Assembly (NCBI RefSeq): GCF_001428105.1 | Contig: NZ_LMSJ01000020.1 | Location: 62,656 to 126,655 of the forward strand | DNA from: Paenibacillus sp. Soil766 | GTDB taxonomy: Bacteria > Bacillota > Bacilli > Paenibacillales > NBRC-103111 | DNA: 64,000 bases | Direction: 5' to 3' | Translations under genes and position numbers: made by a program | Notes under the pieces: generated by a model | Databases searched by the model: none | What the model saw: the letters and a program-made list of their open reading frames with translations, nothing else | What the model was told of the DNA's origin: nothing | Part shown: one piece after another, positions 59,935 to 64,000 of the stretch | How the letters are laid out: each line of letters starts with the position of its first letter | Numbering within the stretch: the first letter of the stretch is position 1

Positions 59935-60357
59935 TTACGCCTCGATGTAAGCAGATAGCCTTTGAACGATGCCTGCCCAGCCTTGTGACATTGTTTCGCG
60001 AACAGTATCATGCGGTTGACCGAATTCGGTAACTTTGTCGATATCCCAGCCGCCGTGGGTGAGGGTGAACTGTGTTTTGCCATCTAACTCGCTTAATTCA
60101 AAGGTTAAGAACCAGTCCTTTCCCCAAGAGAAGCTTAGGCGATTCGGTGGATCTAATTCTGTAACCTTACAAGGGGATTTGCCGAAAGGACCAGCTTCCA
60201 AGTGAAATTCATAACCGATCTCTGGCATGAAATTATTTGGCATGAACCAAACTGCGATGCCTTCCGAAGTGGCAACAGCGCTCCACACTTTTTGTATTGG
60301 TGCATTGAATACCAGGGTTTGTTTAATATCAGGTAGTGTTTGCATGTGATTTTCCAT
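59935..60357 (-). CDS. SRPBCC/AHSA1-domain protein paired with ArsR
   Basis: Activator-of-Hsp90 homology-1-like START-fold protein, 140 residues: 'TLVFNAPIQKVWSAVATSEG', 'VWFMPNNFMPEIGYEFHLEA', 'LTFELSELDGKTQFTLTHGG'. Ligand unknown. The start is ATG 60357 behind CTGGAGGCTTTTAAC; the frame is open to 60453 without a ribosome site. First gene of the operon with arsR. Confidence 0.9.
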   Translation of the reverse strand: MENHMQTLPDIKQTLVFNAPIQKVWSAVATSEGIAVWFMPNNFMPEIGYEFHLEAGPFGKSPCKVTELDPPNRLSFSWGKDWFLTFELSELDGKTQFTLTHGGWDIDKVTEFGQPHDTVRETMSQGWAGIVQRLSAYIEA

Positions 60358-60506
60358 TGTTAAAAGCCTCCAGTGTTTAGTGTTGTAATTTACTTGTACC
60401 TTACTCTTATGCAGAAAACTCAGCGCTGTCCAGGTATCCTCTATGGATACCATTCACATCCACTTAGTTTCCCCGTAAAATCACTTTTGCATCGGGCGCG
60501 CTAACG

Positions 60507-60554
60507 CGAAACCGTTTGGTTACATGTCCAATTATACGAAACCATTTGGTTTCG
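60507..60554. promoter_or_regulatory. Paired palindromes, putative ArsR operators
   Basis: CGAAACC-GTTT-GGTTACA (60507-60524) and CGAAACC-ATTT-GGTTTCG (60537-60554, perfect), 30 bp apart, about three helical turns. They lie 150-197 bp before the SRPBCC start, between it and the divergent ger operon. Confidence 0.65.
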
Positions 60555-60650
60555 TGTCAAGGGTGTGTCCAAGCGCAACTTTTGGGCGAAATGGAATATT
60601 TTAAACGTAACTGCTCAGAATAATGGAAAGCTCTAGTGGGGGGATTATGC

Positions 60651-62156
60651 ATGGCCATATGGGATCGTTTATTGTTTTCTTTCTCGCGGCAAGTAGACAA
60701 AGAGCCTAAACGATTTGAGATACCTGCGATAATCGAATCCGCTACTACGGATGGGCCTATATCATTAGCTCACATTCTTGAACAGTTCGAAGATTGTGTT
60801 GATGTGTTTCATCGACACATACCGAATATCCGAGTTGATATTGTTTATATTCCCCATATGATTGATCACACGCAATTGTCTCGGGAAGTTATAGACCCAT
60901 TAGCGAATGTGCAAACGGATGATTTAAGCCACATTTTGGAGCAGTCACAATTTGAACAATCGGATGACCCTAAGCAAATTGTCATTGGGATATTGTCTGG
61001 GCAAGTGGCAATTTTTCATAATGAAAACGTATATTTATTTTTTGTTTATGGCCCTGAATCCAGAAGTGTGCAGCAGTCCGAAACCGAGACCGTTATTACG
61101 GGGCCGCATGATGCGTTTACTGAAACAGCGGGCACGAATCTTTCATTAGTCCGAAGACGGGTGAAGAGTTCTCATTTAAAAGTCATCAAGTTAGAAGTCG
61201 GTGAAGTCACTAAAACCATCATATTTGTCCTGTATATCAAAGGCATTGCGAATATGGACTTGGTTGATGAATTTATTCGCCGTATTCGTGGAATTGAGAT
61301 TGATGCGGTCTATGATGGCAACATGTTTTCTCAATATATCGATGATTATCCCAACTCGTTATTTCCGCAGTTCCTAATTACGGAGCGACCGGATACAGCC
61401 GTTTCCAAATTGGTAGGGGGTCGTATTTTAGCTATTGTAGATGGAAGTCCAGCCGTGGTGAGCGCTCCGACAGCATTCTTCGACTTCTTCTCTTCTGCGG
61501 ATGACTATTATCAGAGATGGTCGATTGGGACTGCTACAAGGATGCTTCGATTTATCGCTTTCGTGATAACCATTACGTTTACAGCTGTTTATGTATCTGT
61601 GACTACGTATCATTATGAGATGATTCCTGAGGCATTGATTTTAACTTTGAGGGAATCACGAAGTAAGGTGCCCTTTCCTCCGGTTATTGAAGCGATGTTG
61701 ATGGAAGTTACGATAGAACTGCTGCGCGAAGCAGGGGCTCGTTTACCCACCAAAATCGGTCAAACCATCGGTATCGTTGGTGGTATTGTTATTGGCCAAG
61801 CAGCTGTCCAAGCAGGGCTTACGAGTAACATTCTCATTATTGCAGTTGCTTCATCAGCGATATCATCCTTTGTTATTCCAAGTTATGTGATGAGTGCATC
61901 GATTCGCTTGATCCGCTTTGGCTTAATTTTGTTAGCGGGCATATGGGGGAATTTCGGTCTGATGGCGGGTATTGGCTATATAGTGATCCATTTATGTGGC
62001 TTAACCAGCTTGGGGACATCCTATTTATCACCTTTTGCGCCTACAAAATGGACGGATTGGAAGGATGTTTTCATTCGTGGGCCATTCTCCATGCTGACTG
62101 TACGATCGAGTCAAGCGAAGACAACCAATTCGAAGAAGAATAAAATGAGAAAATAA
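60651..62156 (+). CDS. Spore germination protein, GerA family A subunit
   Basis: Inner-membrane spore germinant receptor subunit, 501 residues. The N-terminal soluble domain (1-285) has the family pattern 'EDCVDVFHRHIPNIRVDIVY' and 'VTKTIIFVLYIKGIANMDLV'; the C-terminal half has about five membrane spans with 'FVITITFTAVYVSVTTYHYE', 'REAGARLPTKIGQTIGIVGG' and 'LGTSYLSPFAPT'. Start at ATG 60651 behind GGGGGGATTATGC. It is first of three ger genes in one operon; germinant specificity unknown. Confidence 0.95.
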   Translation: MAIWDRLLFSFSRQVDKEPKRFEIPAIIESATTDGPISLAHILEQFEDCVDVFHRHIPNIRVDIVYIPHMIDHTQLSREVIDPLANVQTDDLSHILEQSQFEQSDDPKQIVIGILSGQVAIFHNENVYLFFVYGPESRSVQQSETETVITGPHDAFTETAGTNLSLVRRRVKSSHLKVIKLEVGEVTKTIIFVLYIKGIANMDLVDEFIRRIRGIEIDAVYDGNMFSQYIDDYPNSLFPQFLITERPDTAVSKLVGGRILAIVDGSPAVVSAPTAFFDFFSSADDYYQRWSIGTATRMLRFIAFVITITFTAVYVSVTTYHYEMIPEALILTLRESRSKVPFPPVIEAMLMEVTIELLREAGARLPTKIGQTIGIVGGIVIGQAAVQAGLTSNILIIAVASSAISSFVIPSYVMSASIRLIRFGLILLAGIWGNFGLMAGIGYIVIHLCGLTSLGTSYLSPFAPTKWTDWKDVFIRGPFSMLTVRSSQAKTTNSKKNKMRK

Positions 62157-62169
62157 GGATGATCCGTGC

Positions 62170-63249
62170 GTGAATGAGAAGCTGAACGGTTTCCATATCT
62201 TCATTTTGATTCATATGATACAAGTCGGTGTGGGGATCTTTGCTTTGCCACGTATTGCAGCTGAATATTTTGGTTATAACGGTTGGCTCATGTTAGTAGT
62301 CATTGCGGCTATCGCCGCGTTCAACATATATTTGATTAGGATCGTTTGGAAGATGGGAAACGGAGCGGATATATTCACTATTTTTGAAAGCTGCCTGCCC
62401 AAATGGATCCTTTATACGTTATACCTCATTGTGGGGCTAACTTGGTCACTCACTGCCAGTTTGGTTGCTAAGGAGTATGTTCTTATCTTCCAAGTTACAG
62501 CATTTCCAACAGCGAACCCGATGTCGTTCATGTTCGTTATTAGCCTGCTTGCGTACTTACTGATCATCAAGGGTTTCTATACAATTGTAAAAGCGAGCAC
62601 CGTATTTTTCTTTTTGGTATTGTGGATGATGTTTTTGGGAATTCCATTTTTCAATGATTTGCAATTATCGCGATATACGCACTATATATTTCAAGAGGGG
62701 AAAGAGCACTTGACGGGGATTTATAACCTGTATGGTTCTTTCTTGGGATATGAACTCTGTATGCTGTTGTTCCCCTATGTTCAGAAGAAAACACGATTTT
62801 TTACAGGAGTACAACTAGCTAATGCGGTTAGCTTCCTTATTTATGTGAGTGTGTGCCTAGTTTGCTTTGGTTTCTATAGCTTACAGCAGTTGAAATTAAT
62901 TATGTTTCCTTGTATAGATTTGCTCGCGTATATTAAATTTCCTTTTATTGAGCGAGCGGAGAATATCCTCTTTAGTTTTCTGCTTTTTCGGGTTCTCATT
63001 ACGATTGTCATGTATCATTGGGCAGCGAGTTTATGTATCCAACGAATATTCATGAATAGTAAGTTTGCGCGGATCGCGTTATCTATGATGGCAACCACTT
63101 TTCTCATTTCGTTTATTCCGAGTGTGTTGGATGAGGTGGGTAAATGGTTATTTATTGCTACTTATTTTACGATTGCTTATTCTTTTCTCCTACCGATCGG
63201 ATTGATTGGCATTCTTTCTATTCAAAGGTGGCGAGGACAGCTTGCTTAA
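62170..63249 (+). CDS. Spore germination protein, GerB subunit (amino-acid-permease-like)
   Basis: Membrane subunit of 359 residues with ten predicted spans, APC-superfamily fold: 'IFILIHMIQVGVGIFALPRI' at the N-terminus is the family signature, and 'FPFIERAENILFSFLLFRVL' is near residue 260. It forms the germinant-binding and ion-channel part with the A subunit. The start is GTG 62170, with AAGGATGATC upstream, 13 bp after gerXA. Its end overlaps the C subunit gene by 8 bp. Confidence 0.94.
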   Translation: MNEKLNGFHIFILIHMIQVGVGIFALPRIAAEYFGYNGWLMLVVIAAIAAFNIYLIRIVWKMGNGADIFTIFESCLPKWILYTLYLIVGLTWSLTASLVAKEYVLIFQVTAFPTANPMSFMFVISLLAYLLIIKGFYTIVKASTVFFFLVLWMMFLGIPFFNDLQLSRYTHYIFQEGKEHLTGIYNLYGSFLGYELCMLLFPYVQKKTRFFTGVQLANAVSFLIYVSVCLVCFGFYSLQQLKLIMFPCIDLLAYIKFPFIERAENILFSFLLFRVLITIVMYHWAASLCIQRIFMNSKFARIALSMMATTFLISFIPSVLDEVGKWLFIATYFTIAYSFLLPIGLIGILSIQRWRGQLA

Positions 63250-64000
63250 GATTCAGTTTCGATGGCTGATGACTTGTATGCTATTGATGACAATCACGGG
63301 GTGTGCGAATGACCAGCGGATCTTAGAGAGAATTGGACTAACCCATACCACAAGTTTCGATTTAATGCCTGGGGGTATGCTCAAGGTGACCAATAGCATT
63401 CCTCTAGCTGTGGGTGAAGGCCGAAAGCCGAGAGAGGTATTGACGAGCATTGCGGATAGCAGCAAAGGTTCCAAAGTAGATCTCGCTAGGCAGACGCAGT
63501 TGGTTCTGGTTAGTGGTCAGATGCGTAATCTTTTGTTTGGGACGACACTAGCACGGCGAGGGTTCTGGGATGATATCGACACCATGGTAAGGGATCCTTC
63601 TATTTCACCGCGTGTCAAAGTGACCGTTGTGGATGGAGATGCCCATGACTTATTAGTCAAAAGCTATAGCAATTACTTGCGAACAGCACAGTATATTGAT
63701 CGAATGATGGAATCCGAAACGAGGTTTCAGAGCATTCCGAAGGTTACCTTATATGAGTTCACCAGAGATTATTACGATGATGGGATTGATCCTATTGCTC
63801 CTATCATTAAAGATATTGGCGATCATGTGAAGGTGAATGGCATTGCTTTATTTCAAGATGATCGGTACCTGATGAGGATTGACGAAAAGGAAACGATTTT
63901 TTTCTCAATGTTAAGCAAAAATTTCAAGTTAGGTTCATTGCCGATACGTCTTAGTAACGAAGAAGAGAAGAAAGAGCTTGTATTGTTCGATTCGTTGATT
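63242..64000 (+). CDS. Spore germination lipoprotein, GerC subunit (3' end outside window)
   Basis: Lipoprotein subunit of the germinant receptor; 253 codons are visible with no stop before the window end (full members have about 370-400). The lipobox cysteine is residue 21 (TITGCAND), followed by the GerAC N-domain ('ERIGLTHTTSFDL', 'SGQMRNLLFGTTLARRGFWD', 'VKVTVVDGDAHDLL') and the start of the C-domain ('VKVNGIALFQDDRYLMRIDE'). Start at TTG 63242, overlapping gerXB, with AGGTGGCGAGG upstream. Confidence 0.93.
   Translation, partial: MLKIQFRWLMTCMLLMTITGCANDQRILERIGLTHTTSFDLMPGGMLKVTNSIPLAVGEGRKPREVLTSIADSSKGSKVDLARQTQLVLVSGQMRNLLFGTTLARRGFWDDIDTMVRDPSISPRVKVTVVDGDAHDLLVKSYSNYLRTAQYIDRMMESETRFQSIPKVTLYEFTRDYYDDGIDPIAPIIKDIGDHVKVNGIALFQDDRYLMRIDEKETIFFSMLSKNFKLGSLPIRLSNEEEKKELVLFDSLI

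Overview
The window reads as a chromosomal segment of a Gram-positive, endospore-forming, plant-polysaccharide-degrading bacterium, most likely Paenibacillus or a close relative. The support is a gerA-type germination operon, several LplB/YtcP/solute-binding-lipoprotein sugar ABC systems with YesM/YesN or YtdP-like AraC regulators, S-layer-homology (SLH) surface enzymes, strong GGAGG ribosome sites and frequent TTG/GTG starts. This is inferred from gene content; no 16S rRNA is present. I see no insertion sequence, prophage, CRISPR array or rRNA.

Layout. 1-3.7 kb: the end of an oligosaccharide ABC operon (two permeases and a binding lipoprotein). 3.7-9.1 kb: a TetR/MFS divergon, then a SulP transporter followed by a CLC protein with the residues of fluoride/proton antiporters. 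9.09-9.49 kb: a 52-bp tandem hairpin array. 9.5-11.5 kb: MBL hydrolase, MarR regulator and an unknown gene. 11.8-17.4 kb: a signalling island with an OmpR-type regulator divergent from a receiver-EAL protein and a large hybrid kinase with two receivers and an Hpt domain. 17.6-20.8 kb: a membrane protein, tRNA-Lys(CTT), an ABC-F ATPase and a spermidine-synthase-like protein. 21.1-25.5 kb: a secreted GH44 glucanase and a copper-amine-oxidase-N-like protein. 25.7-32.4 kb: permease, permease, YesM kinase, YesN regulator and binding protein, controlled by two matching promoter/operator blocks. 32.6-38.2 kb: aldo/keto reductase, YbaK, an AraC regulator divergent from an oxidoreductase and a TIM-barrel isomerase, and a small protein. 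38.3-54.4 kb: a pectin island with a membrane AraC-type regulator, two tandem binding-protein paralogues that share an operator, two permeases, an unknown protein, a GH28 and a giant PL9-SLH protein. 54.5-60.4 kb: phosphoesterase, AraC-GyrI regulator, SRPBCC-EVE-MarR operon, DoxX, DODA dioxygenase and an SRPBCC-ArsR pair. 60.6-64 kb: gerXA-gerXB-gerXC, the last cut by the window end.

The most notable hidden elements lie between genes. (i) Two near-identical small-RNA units at 33.7 and 56.3 kb share a C-rich 5' segment and a terminator whose substitutions all keep pairing; their promoters lack a -35 box but carry 11-bp-spaced hexamers. (ii) A holin-like small toxin gene has its ribosome site locked in a hairpin, with a possible convergent antisense RNA, and sits between the two duplicated binding-protein genes. 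(iii) Several operator families with fixed geometry tie regulators to their likely targets. All functional statements rest on reading motifs by eye and on knowledge of the families; no database search was run.
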